From NCBI GenBank assembly GCA_003647095.1, contig QMME01000325.1, positions 1 through 5,010 on the forward strand: a DNA stretch of 5,010 nt. Direction: 5' to 3'. Shown in pieces: positions 1 through 5,010 of this stretch (position 1 is the stretch's first letter; each line of letters starts with the position of its first letter). This DNA is from Deltaproteobacteria bacterium (GTDB lineage: Bacteria > Myxococcota > B64-G9). A program made the position numbers and the translations under genes. A model generated the notes under the pieces. The model worked only from the letters and a program-made list of their open reading frames with translations. It did not search any database and had not been told where the DNA came from.

Positions 1-1
1 C

Positions 2-895
2 GAGGACATGGGCGAGATCGACATGGGTGACTGGCAGACCCTGCGGGACTTCGGCATCTGGGCCATCCAGAACTACCCGGCCCGGCACCATGCCCTGGTG
101 ATGTGGGACCACGGCTCGGGCTGGGACCGCAACAAGCCCAGGCCGCTTCCCTACAAGGGCATGTCCTGGGACGATTCCAGCGGCAACCACATCTCCATTG
201 CCGCCGGCGAGTACGAGCAGGCCCTGCAGGGCATCACCGCCGCCCTGGGCGGCAAGCTCGACATCGTCGGCCACGACGAGTGCCTGATGGGCATGTGGGA
301 GGTGGCCCTGGTTTCGGCACCCTACGCGCATTACTTCGTGGCCTCGGAAGAGACCGAGCCCGGCGACGGCTGGGCCTACGACGGCTTCCTGCCCGGCCTC
401 GTCGCCGATCCCCTCAACACCAGCCCGCTGGACCTGGCCACCTCCATCGTGGACGCCTATTATGCCTCCGGCTCCTCGGCCAGCACCCTGTCGGCGATTG
501 ACCTGGACACCTTCGACCAGCTCAATGCCACCATGAACGCCTTCGCCGATGCCCTGCGCGCCCATCCCGACCTGAACGGCCAGATAAACACCGTGCGTGG
601 TGCCACCCAGAGCTTCTACTACCCCGAGTACCGCGACCTGAAGCACTTCGCCCTGGGCATCATGGGCATGAGCGGTGCACCGGCAGACATGGTAAGCGCT
701 GCCCAGGCCCTGTCAGACCAGCTCGACGTCACCATTGCCCACAACCAGGCGCAGTCTGGTTACGCGGGTGCCTACGGCATGTCTGTGTACCTGCCGCAGA
801 GCGGCTCGGTGATCGACAACGACTACCTGAACGCCGCCTGGAGCCAGGTGTCCACCTGGGACGAGTTCCTGCAGGGATTCACCACCTACAAGTAA
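2..895 (+). CDS. Clostripain-family (peptidase C11) cysteine protease, C-terminal part, 5' truncated by window edge
   Basis: The reading frame is open from the left edge, so the N-terminus (and any signal peptide) lies outside the window; 297 residues are visible. Counting from the first ATG at position 8, the segment WDHGSGW carries the catalytic His35 (bases 110-112). The segment GHDECLMGMWEVA carries the catalytic Cys92 (bases 281-283), followed by ASEETEPGDGWAY. These two blocks and their spacing are characteristic of the C11 fold (clostripain, PmC11), whose members cleave after basic residues, often after self-processing and in a Ca2+-dependent way. The end (a YLPQSG strand, then W-DEFLQGF) matches the usual end of the C11 domain, so no extra C-terminal domain follows. 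Proteobacterial relatives are often exported, but that cannot be seen here. The stop lies 3 bp from the stop of the convergent ymdB-like gene. Family assignment is confident; substrate and role are unknown. Confidence 0.9.
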   Translation, partial: EDMGEIDMGDWQTLRDFGIWAIQNYPARHHALVMWDHGSGWDRNKPRPLPYKGMSWDDSSGNHISIAAGEYEQALQGITAALGGKLDIVGHDECLMGMWEVALVSAPYAHYFVASEETEPGDGWAYDGFLPGLVADPLNTSPLDLATSIVDAYYASGSSASTLSAIDLDTFDQLNATMNAFADALRAHPDLNGQINTVRGATQSFYYPEYRDLKHFALGIMGMSGAPADMVSAAQALSDQLDVTIAHNQAQSGYAGAYGMSVYLPQSGSVIDNDYLNAAWSQVSTWDEFLQGFTTYK

Positions 896-898
896 GGT

Positions 899-1699
899 CT
901 ACTCACCGGGCCAGGTGTGACGGCTGATCTCCAGGCAGCGACCGCTGGCGGGATCGGCCGTCACCAGCGCCCCCTGGATCTGCAACCGGCCGCGGGCCAC
1001 CTGGAAGGAAGAGGGTAGCTGGGTGACGAAGCGGCTGATGGCCTGTTCCTTGCGGACGCCGATGACGGAATCGGTTGGGCCGCACATGCCCAGGTCGGTC
1101 AGGTAGCCGCTGCCCTGCGGCAGCACCTCGGCATCGGCGGTGGGAACATGGGTGTGGGTGCCCACCAGCGCGGTGATCCGCCCGTCCAGGTACAACCCCA
1201 GGGCCCGCTTTTCGCTGGTAGCCTCGGCGTGGAAATCGACGACGATGATACGGGCCCGGCCCCGCAGTCGCTCGATGAGGCGATCGGCCTCCCGGAAGGG
1301 GCTGGGCAGCGGGCTCATGAACAACTGCCCTTCCAGGTTGATGACGCCCACCTCGATACCGGCGGCCGTGGTGTAGACACCGCTGCCCCGGCCGGGAGCG
1401 CCCGCCGGGTAGTTGGCCGGGCGCAGCAGGCGGGGCTCGTCCTCCAGGTAGGGACGTATCTCCTTGTGCTTCCAGATGTGGTTGCCCGAGGTGAGTACGT
1501 GGATGCCCATCCCCAGCAACTCCCCGGCCACCTTGGGAGTGAGTCCCAGGCCTCCGGAGGCGTTTTCGGCGTTGGCCACCACCAGGTCGACGTCCAGCTC
1601 CTCGACCAGGCCGGGCAGGTGTTTTCCCAGGGCCCGGCGGCCGGGCTTGCCGATGATGTCGCCCAGCAGCAGTATGCGTACCGGCCGTTCAGCGGGCAT
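899..1699 (-). CDS. ymdB: YmdB-like metallophosphoesterase (TIGR00282 family), probable cyclic-nucleotide phosphodiesterase
   Basis: A complete 266-residue protein, the usual family length. Motifs in order are GDIIGKPGR (11-21, Asp14), NAENASGGLGLT (43-54, Glu45/Asn46), TSGNHIW (70-76, Asn73/His74), DFHAEATSEK (155-164, His157) and GTHTHVPTAD (180-189, His182/His184). They reproduce the two-metal ligand set known from Bacillus subtilis YmdB, so the active site looks intact. Characterised homologues hydrolyse 2',3'-cyclic nucleotides and cAMP, and in Bacillus affect biofilm and motility decisions; in vivo substrates elsewhere are unsettled. The ATG at 1699-1697 lies inside the end of rny, giving an 11-bp overlap. 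A weak GGTGG stands just upstream within rny, so translation is probably coupled to rny. The family usually begins near MRILFIGD; here seven extra residues precede RILLLGD, and Val7 is GTA, which is not a start codon, supporting the ATG. The gene ends tail to tail with the peptidase gene. Confidence 0.93.
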   Translation of the reverse strand: MPAERPVRILLLGDIIGKPGRRALGKHLPGLVEELDVDLVVANAENASGGLGLTPKVAGELLGMGIHVLTSGNHIWKHKEIRPYLEDEPRLLRPANYPAGAPGRGSGVYTTAAGIEVGVINLEGQLFMSPLPSPFREADRLIERLRGRARIIVVDFHAEATSEKRALGLYLDGRITALVGTHTHVPTADAEVLPQGSGYLTDLGMCGPTDSVIGVRKEQAISRFVTQLPSSFQVARGRLQIQGALVTADPASGRCLEISRHTWPGE

Positions 1700-3248
1700 A
1701 ATCCACCGCCCGGGTCTCGCGAATGACGGTGATCTTTATCTGTCCAGGGTAGGTGAGTTCCTTTTCGATCTTGGCGGCGATGTCCTTGGAGAGCAACAGG
1801 GCCTGGTCGTCGCTCACCTTGGTGTTTTCCACGATTACCCGCACCTCGCGCCCGGCCTGGATGGCATAGGCCTTCTCCACGCCCTTGAAGGAGCGGGAGA
1901 TCTTCTCCAGCTCCTCGATGCGCTTGACGTAGGTCTCCAGCATCTCCCGGCGTGCCCCGGGGCGGGCGCCGCTGAGGGCGTCGGCGGCCTGTACCAGTAC
2001 CGCCAGGACCGTCTCCGGCTTGATCTCCTCGTGGTGGGCCCGCACGGCATGGACGATCTTGGGAGATTCACCGTGCTTCTTGAGCAGGTCGGCGCCGATG
2101 GCCGCGTGGGAACCCTCTACCTCGTGGTCGATGGCCTTGCCGATATCATGCAGCAGTCCGGCGCGCCGGGCCTGGCGGGGGTTCAGCCCCAGTTCGGCGG
2201 CCATGATGCCGCACAGGAAGCCCGTCTCCAGGGAGTGCTGCAATTGGTTCTGGGTGTAGCTGGTGCGGAATTTCAGGCGTCCCAGGTACTTGACCAGTTC
2301 CCGGTGCAGTCCGTGGATGCCCAGTTCGAAGGTGGCCTGTTCGCCGGCCTCGCGGATGATGCGCTCCATTTCTTCCTGGGTCTTGCTGACCACCTCCTCG
2401 ATGCGGGCGGGATGGATGCGCCCGTCGGCGATGAGCTTTTCCAGGCTCATGCGCGCGATCTCGCGCCGCACCGGGTCGAACCCGGACACGATGACACACT
2501 CCGGGGTGTCGTCGATGATGAGATCCATGCCGGTGGCCGCCTCCAGGGCCCTGATGTTGCGACCTTCGCGACCAATGATGCGACCCTTCATCTCCTCGTT
2601 GGGCAGATGGACCACGGAGACGGTGGCCTCTGACACGTAATCGCCGGCGTACCTTTGCACGGCGGTGGCCAGCACTTTCTTGGCCTTGCGATCTGCCTCC
2701 TGGCGGGCTTCCTCCTCGATGGTGCGGATCTGCTTGGCGGCCTCGTGGCGGGCCTCCTCCAGCATCTGCTCCATCAGGCGCTTGCGGGCCTCCTCGGCGC
2801 TCATGCCGGCCACGCGTTCGAGTTGTTGCTGGGCCTCGACCAGCAGCTGCTCGTATTTCCGTTGCAAGTCGGCGGCCTGCTGCTCGCGCTTGGCAATGTC
2901 ACGCTCCCGCCGCCGGTGCTCGGCCTCCTGGCGGTCGAGCAGATCGGCGCGCCGGTCCAGTGTCTCTTCCCGGTTGTCCAGGCGTTTTTCCTGGTTGAGC
3001 AGGACGCCTTGCCTTTCCTTGATTTCCTGTTCGAGTTCCCGGCGGCCGCGCTCGGCGATCTCCTTGGCCTCCAGTTCCGCGGTGCGCCTGGTGAGCTCGG
3101 CTTGTTTCTCGGCTTCGTCGGTGATTCGCCGGGCCTCGTTCCGGGAGAGGTTGAGGCGACTGTGCGCGCGCTTGAGTTGCAGAAGCGTTCCCACCCCGAA
3201 ACCGACGATGAGTGCTGCCAGAGACGATACGATGATCCAAGCAGTCAT
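1689..3248 (-). CDS. rny: Ribonuclease Y (membrane-anchored endoribonuclease)
   Basis: 519 residues, the standard RNase Y length. Residues 4-24 are one N-terminal membrane helix (IIVSSLAALIVGFGVG). A long charged coiled coil rich in Glu, Arg, Lys and Gln covers about 25-195. A KH RNA-binding domain lies at about 209-275, with its GxxG loop in GRIIGREGRNI (222-232). An HD phosphohydrolase domain lies at about 335-430, with His338, the His367-Asp368 dyad in LLHDIGK, His405/His406 and Asp423 as likely metal ligands. The C-terminus has the family's YPGQIKITVIRET. RNase Y starts mRNA decay at the inner membrane face in Bacillus, where it is a main endonuclease. The ATG at 3248 was chosen because GAGGAG stands 8 bases upstream and the protein then begins directly with the membrane helix. 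An in-frame extension to 3368 adds 40 Pro/Gly-rich residues atypical of the family. It is followed by the overlapping ymdB-like gene. Confidence 0.96.
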   Translation of the reverse strand: MTAWIIVSSLAALIVGFGVGTLLQLKRAHSRLNLSRNEARRITDEAEKQAELTRRTAELEAKEIAERGRRELEQEIKERQGVLLNQEKRLDNREETLDRRADLLDRQEAEHRRRERDIAKREQQAADLQRKYEQLLVEAQQQLERVAGMSAEEARKRLMEQMLEEARHEAAKQIRTIEEEARQEADRKAKKVLATAVQRYAGDYVSEATVSVVHLPNEEMKGRIIGREGRNIRALEAATGMDLIIDDTPECVIVSGFDPVRREIARMSLEKLIADGRIHPARIEEVVSKTQEEMERIIREAGEQATFELGIHGLHRELVKYLGRLKFRTSYTQNQLQHSLETGFLCGIMAAELGLNPRQARRAGLLHDIGKAIDHEVEGSHAAIGADLLKKHGESPKIVHAVRAHHEEIKPETVLAVLVQAADALSGARPGARREMLETYVKRIEELEKISRSFKGVEKAYAIQAGREVRVIVENTKVSDDQALLLSKDIAAKIEKELTYPGQIKITVIRETRAVDYAR

Positions 3249-3263
3249 GGAAAACTCCTCCGC
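3249..3263 (-). promoter_or_regulatory. Shine-Dalgarno site that fixes the rny start
   Basis: On the minus strand GAGGAG is followed by TTTTCC and then the ATG at 3248-3246. The match to the anti-Shine-Dalgarno sequence and the spacing are near ideal. This decides the start against the longer open frame that reaches back to 3368. Confidence 0.8.
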
Positions 3264-3375
3264 CGCAGGCCGTGGACCGCAGCTAGCGGCTGGTATGTGA
3301 ACCCACCCGCCGCCGATCGCGGTCAGACCGGGCGGCCGGGTTGTTCCCACCGGTACCTGCCTCTGCATCGGGTTG

Positions 3376-3395
3376 CGCCCGGGGATGTCCGGGCG
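3376..3395 (-). repeat. Perfect GC-rich hairpin in the rny leader
   Basis: CGCCCGG (3376-3382) and CCGGGCG (3389-3395) are perfectly complementary around a 6-base loop. There is no T-tract on either side, so it is not an intrinsic terminator. In an rny leader transcript it would form a stable stem about 130 bases before the start codon. A regulatory role, for example in autoregulation by RNase Y, is only inference. Confidence 0.5.
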
Positions 3396-3530
3396 TCGAT
3401 CCGGGAAAGAAGATGGCGAGTATGGACAGCTCTGGCGGCGGCCTGCCCTGTTATTCCTCCTGCCAGTGGTTCTGGGACCGGCCGGGAGTCCCGTCGTGTT
3501 CGCCTGATTTCATCAGAGCCGTTTCCATCT

Positions 3531-3563
3531 GCAAGAAAAATCGAGTGCTTCGCTTACCACTCG
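3531..3563 (-). terminator. Rho-independent terminator after the 6S RNA candidate
   Basis: On the minus strand CGAGTG (3563-3558) pairs with CACTCG (3547-3542) around a 10-base loop, and the stem is followed by ATTTTTCTT. This is a classic intrinsic terminator for leftward transcription. It lies about 40 bases past the closing stem of the structured RNA and about 280 bases before rny. It therefore most likely ends the zapA-6S unit and separates it from rny-ymdB. Confidence 0.8.
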
Positions 3564-3599
3564 CTTGACCATTTCCGGTGTCCCGAATCTATGTCAACC

Positions 3600-3752
3600 C
3601 GTCCGCTGGTACGGCGGGAATAGCAACCAATAGACCCCCGCATGGGCCGTCAGGGCAGTTGAAGGCAATGAACCCCGCCTTCACCAGGGGGGCGTTACAT
3701 GCCGGCTTCAGGCTTCCTCTCCTGGAGGCTGCACACCACCGGTAGCGGCAAC
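3600..3752 (-). ncRNA. ssrS: Candidate 6S RNA (RNA polymerase-binding regulator), approximate ends
   Basis: In many proteobacteria the 6S RNA gene lies directly downstream of zapA on the same strand; this gap is just there and ends in an intrinsic terminator. The minus strand folds by hand into a 6S-like rod. The closing stem is CCGCT (3748-3744) with AGCGG (3607-3603) and GGTGG (3740-3736) with CCGCC (3617-3613). An open central region follows, then GCATG (3702-3698) with CATGC (3644-3640), and an apical hairpin GAAGGC/GCCTTC (3682-3677/3666-3661) with a 10-base loop. The 5' arm contains CCTGAAGCCG, which resembles the CCTGAGCCG of the enteric 6S central bubble. Other conserved 6S stretches are not evident, so the sequence is divergent. 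6S RNA mimics an open promoter and sequesters sigma70 holoenzyme in stationary phase. Identity rests on position and fold; ends are estimates, and I found no convincing promoter of its own. Confidence 0.6.
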
Positions 3753-3825
3753 TCCCAATGTGATTTTGTTGGTTCATTTTCTTTCTAAAAGCCCGTCACG
3801 CACCCCGCAGGGGCAAGCGATTTTT

Positions 3826-4101
3826 CTAGAGACCCGAGCGAACCAGTTTCAAGATCTTGTCCACCCGTTCCTTCATCTCCGCCTTGACCTGTTGCTGTCG
3901 TTCACGCGCCTTGAAAAGCTCGTCGGCGATGTTCAGGGCGGCCAGCATGGCCAGGCTGTGGGTTGATACCGCCCGGGTCTTCTTCTTGACCTCTCCCAGC
4001 TTCTCGTCGACGAAGGCCGCCAGGTCCTTGATGTACTCCGTTCCCTCGTCGGTTCGCACCTTCAGCCGCTGCCCCAGAATCGATACCTCCACCGTCTTCA
4101 T
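3826..4101 (-). CDS. zapA: Cell division protein ZapA
   Basis: A 91-residue protein of typical ZapA length. ZapA forms dimers and tetramers that bundle FtsZ protofilaments and stabilise the Z-ring at midcell. The N-terminal part (KTVEVSILGQRLKVRTDEG, about 2-20) is the small beta head that contacts FtsZ. VDEKLGEV and the ALNIADELFKARE block (about 55-68) are typical of the family. The rest is a long amphipathic helix (about 50-88) that would form the coiled-coil stalk. The ATG at 4101 has AAGGA about 10 bases upstream; the in-frame ATG at 4110 (three residues longer) is also possible, but the same AAGGA would be only 1 base away. A longer TTG start at 4143 is excluded because it overlaps the -10 box of the zapA promoter. 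The gene lies downstream of pyk and upstream of the 6S RNA candidate, all on one strand. Confidence 0.93.
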   Translation of the reverse strand: MKTVEVSILGQRLKVRTDEGTEYIKDLAAFVDEKLGEVKKKTRAVSTHSLAMLAALNIADELFKARERQQQVKAEMKERVDKILKLVRSGL

Positions 4102-4141
4102 GACATTCATTTCCTTCCAGGCAACGACCTTGCCAGCGGCC

Positions 4142-4171
4142 AATATACCGATGGCCCCCCCCGCTTGTCAA
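4142..4171 (-). promoter_or_regulatory. Sigma70-type promoter of zapA
   Basis: Minus strand: a perfect -35 box TTGACA (4171-4166), an 18-base spacer, and a -10 box TATATT (4147-4142, 5 of 6 matches). The region upstream of the -35 is A/T-rich within an otherwise GC-rich sequence, as in UP elements. The predicted start of transcription is near 4135, giving a leader of about 25-35 bases before zapA. The spacer contains eight consecutive G (C run at 4155-4162 on the plus strand). The promoter probably drives zapA and, by read-through, the 6S RNA candidate. Confidence 0.75.
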
Positions 4172-4186
4172 GCATGCTGAAATAAT

Positions 4187-4220
4187 GGGAATTTTTCTTC
4201 CCGGAGGTGCTCCCGGCCGG
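4187..4220 (-). terminator. Possible weak terminator region after pyk
   Basis: Just past the pyk stop the minus strand has a bulged stem centred on GGAG-CAC-CTCC, then a second small hairpin GGGAA-GAAAAA-TTCCC (4202-4187) followed by ATTATTT. Neither has a clean T-tract, so this is a weak candidate only. pyk transcripts may read through into zapA. Confidence 0.25.
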
Positions 4221-4221
4221 T

Positions 4222-5010
4222 TCACGCCACCCGGTGCAGCTTGAGCAGGTTGGTGGAGCCGGGCTGGCCGATGGGAACCCCGGAGGCAATCACCACCCCG
4301 TCTCCCGGCCGGGCATAACCCAGTTGCAGCAGGGTCTGGTTGACCTGGCGCAGCATGGCGTCGGTGCTGCGTACCTTGGGTACCTTGATGGGCTCGACTC
4401 CCCAGAGGACGTTCAGGCGGTTGTAGGTACGCAAGTGGGGAGTCAGCGCCACGATGCGGGCCTGGGGGCGGTAGTCGGAGAGCAGCCGGGCGGTGCTGCC
4501 CGATTCGGTGAAGGCCACGATCAGGCGGGCGTCGATGTCCCGTGCCGCCACCACGGCGGCGTTGCAGACGGCATTGGGAAACAACGCCGGATCCTGCAGG
4601 GGACGGTTGGAGGTTGGGTTCATCAGCGCCGGGGACTTTTCCGCCTCGGTGATGATCCGGGCCATCATCTGCGCGGCTTCCACGGGGTATTCGCCGTTGG
4701 CGGTCTCACCGGAAAGCATCAAGGCATCGGCACCATCGAACACGGCGTTGGCCACGTCGGAAGCCTCGGCCCGGGTAGGGCGGGGATTGCGTCGCATCGA
4801 CTCCAGCATCTGGGTGGCCACGATGGCCAGCTTGCCGCGCTGGTTGGCGCGGGTAATGAGCGATTTCTGGATGGCCGGCACCCGCTCGGGGGGCATTTCC
4901 ACCCCCAGGTCTCCGCGGGCCACCATGATGCCGTCGCAGGCATCGAGGATGTCATCGAGGTGTTCCAGCGCCTGCGGATGTTCGATCTTGGCCACCACCT
5001 CGGCATCACC
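4222..5010 (-). CDS. pyk: Pyruvate kinase, C-terminal part, 5' truncated by window edge
   Basis: 262 C-terminal residues are visible; roughly 210-220 N-terminal residues should lie beyond the right edge, given about 480 in the family. The enzyme converts phosphoenolpyruvate and ADP to pyruvate and ATP in glycolysis. The visible catalytic-barrel motifs are VAKIE (catalytic Lys and metal-ligand Glu), GIMVARGDLGVE (ADP/substrate loop), IVATQMLESM, TRAEASDVANAVFDGADA and MLSGETANGEYP. The C domain follows, with AFTESGSTARLLSDYRP in the allosteric effector-binding region and the usual end GQPGSTNLLKLH. The TESG-TA form resembles PykA-type rather than PykF-type effector loops; which effector it binds cannot be decided from sequence. 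The frame continues without a break through 5010, so a start near 4998 would be false. The gene is followed by 120 bases carrying the zapA promoter. Confidence 0.96.
   Translation of the reverse strand, partial: GDAEVVAKIEHPQALEHLDDILDACDGIMVARGDLGVEMPPERVPAIQKSLITRANQRGKLAIVATQMLESMRRNPRPTRAEASDVANAVFDGADALMLSGETANGEYPVEAAQMMARIITEAEKSPALMNPTSNRPLQDPALFPNAVCNAAVVAARDIDARLIVAFTESGSTARLLSDYRPQARIVALTPHLRTYNRLNVLWGVEPIKVPKVRSTDAMLRQVNQTLLQLGYARPGDGVVIASGVPIGQPGSTNLLKLHRVA

Larger units (their letters stand above)
3249..3530 (-). other. Long rny upstream leader without a gene
   Basis: About 280 bases separate the terminator at 3531-3563 from the rny start. I see no convincing coding frame on either strand; open frames here read as Arg/Pro-rich shadows. 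The stretch contains a perfect 7-bp GC hairpin (3376-3395), a short inverted repeat CTGAT-TTC-ATCAG (3504-3516) and an AGGAGG (3456-3461, minus strand) with no start codon at a usable distance. No clear sigma70 promoter was found, although one must lie here, or just upstream, if the terminator is efficient. No riboswitch class could be recognised. Confidence 0.5.

Noticed and set aside
1464..2633. Long open frame on the plus strand opposite rny and ymdB
   Set aside because: It is antisense to two confidently identified genes, and its composition reflects complement codons of a GC-rich genome.
3249..3368. N-terminal extension of RNase Y to an ATG at 3368
   Set aside because: It adds 40 Pro/Gly-rich residues before the membrane helix, unlike the family. 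A good Shine-Dalgarno sequence precedes the internal ATG at 3248, which also gives the standard length.
3490..3530. Hammerhead-ribozyme-like string CTGATGAAATCAG (minus strand)
   Set aside because: The CTGATGA resembles the ribozyme core, but GAAA, the three stems and a cleavage site are not in the required order. The string is explained by a small CTGAT/ATCAG inverted repeat.
2655..3623. Long Leu-rich open frame on the plus strand opposite rny
   Set aside because: It is the antisense shadow of the coiled-coil region of RNase Y. Leu-rich runs arise from complementing Glu/Gln/Lys codons, and it shows no family motif or convincing ribosome site.
3600..3752. tRNA gene, suggested by GGGTTCATT in the loop
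   Set aside because: No cloverleaf, acceptor stem or anticodon arm can be formed; the triplet context is that of a simple apical hairpin loop.
3589..3777. 62-residue open frame on the minus strand over the RNA candidate
   Set aside because: It has no good ribosome site and no recognisable family, and it overlaps the predicted structured RNA. It is more likely incidental.
3783..3825. Possible terminator between zapA and the 6S RNA candidate
   Set aside because: On the minus strand CCCC-TGC-GGGG has no T-tract after it. The alternative GCCC/GGGC stem before TTTT has a 16-base loop and only 4 bp, too weak to call.
3752..3825. Own promoter for the 6S RNA candidate
   Set aside because: No hexamer pair with acceptable spacing was found; the best are 3-4 of 6 matches in each box.
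4102..4143. Longer ZapA from a TTG at 4143
   Set aside because: That codon overlaps the -10 box of the likely promoter, so it would lie upstream of the transcription start.

Overview
This is a GC-rich, gene-dense bacterial chromosome segment made mostly of housekeeping genes. Four of its five genes lie on the minus strand. Read in transcription order from the right edge they are pyruvate kinase (cut by the edge), zapA (FtsZ-ring protein), a probable 6S RNA, rny (RNase Y, membrane endoribonuclease) and a ymdB-type metallophosphoesterase. On the left, a plus-strand gene for a clostripain-family (C11) cysteine peptidase is cut by the left edge and converges on ymdB. A zapA-6S locus together with an rny-ymdB pair fits a proteobacterium. 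The combination and the ZapA sequence recall deltaproteobacteria in the broad sense (Desulfuromonas/Geobacter-like) more than an enteric gammaproteobacterium. That placement is an inference from gene content, not from a phylogeny.

Layout. 2-895 (+): C-terminal part of a clostripain-like peptidase with its catalytic His and Cys visible. 899-1699 (-): YmdB-like phosphodiesterase with all expected metal ligands. 1689-3248 (-): complete RNase Y (membrane helix, coiled coil, KH, HD), overlapping ymdB by 11 bp. 3249-3530: long leader of rny with no convincing gene, holding a 7-bp GC hairpin and an orphan Shine-Dalgarno sequence. 3531-3563 (-): clear intrinsic terminator. About 3600-3752 (-): rod-like structured RNA in the usual place of 6S RNA. 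3826-4101 (-): zapA. 4142-4171 (-): strong sigma70-type promoter for zapA, with a run of eight G in its spacer. 4222-5010 (-): C-terminal half of pyruvate kinase.

How it fits together. The zapA promoter and the terminator at 3531-3563 probably bound one transcription unit, zapA plus 6S RNA. rny and ymdB form a second, translationally coupled unit for RNA turnover and regulation, behind a leader of about 280 bp. Cell division, transcription control by 6S RNA and mRNA decay are therefore neighbours. I found no mobile element, CRISPR array, tRNA or rRNA, and no clear sign of a new multi-gene system. The observations most worth checking are the poly-G promoter spacer of zapA, the divergent 6S RNA candidate and the structured rny leader.
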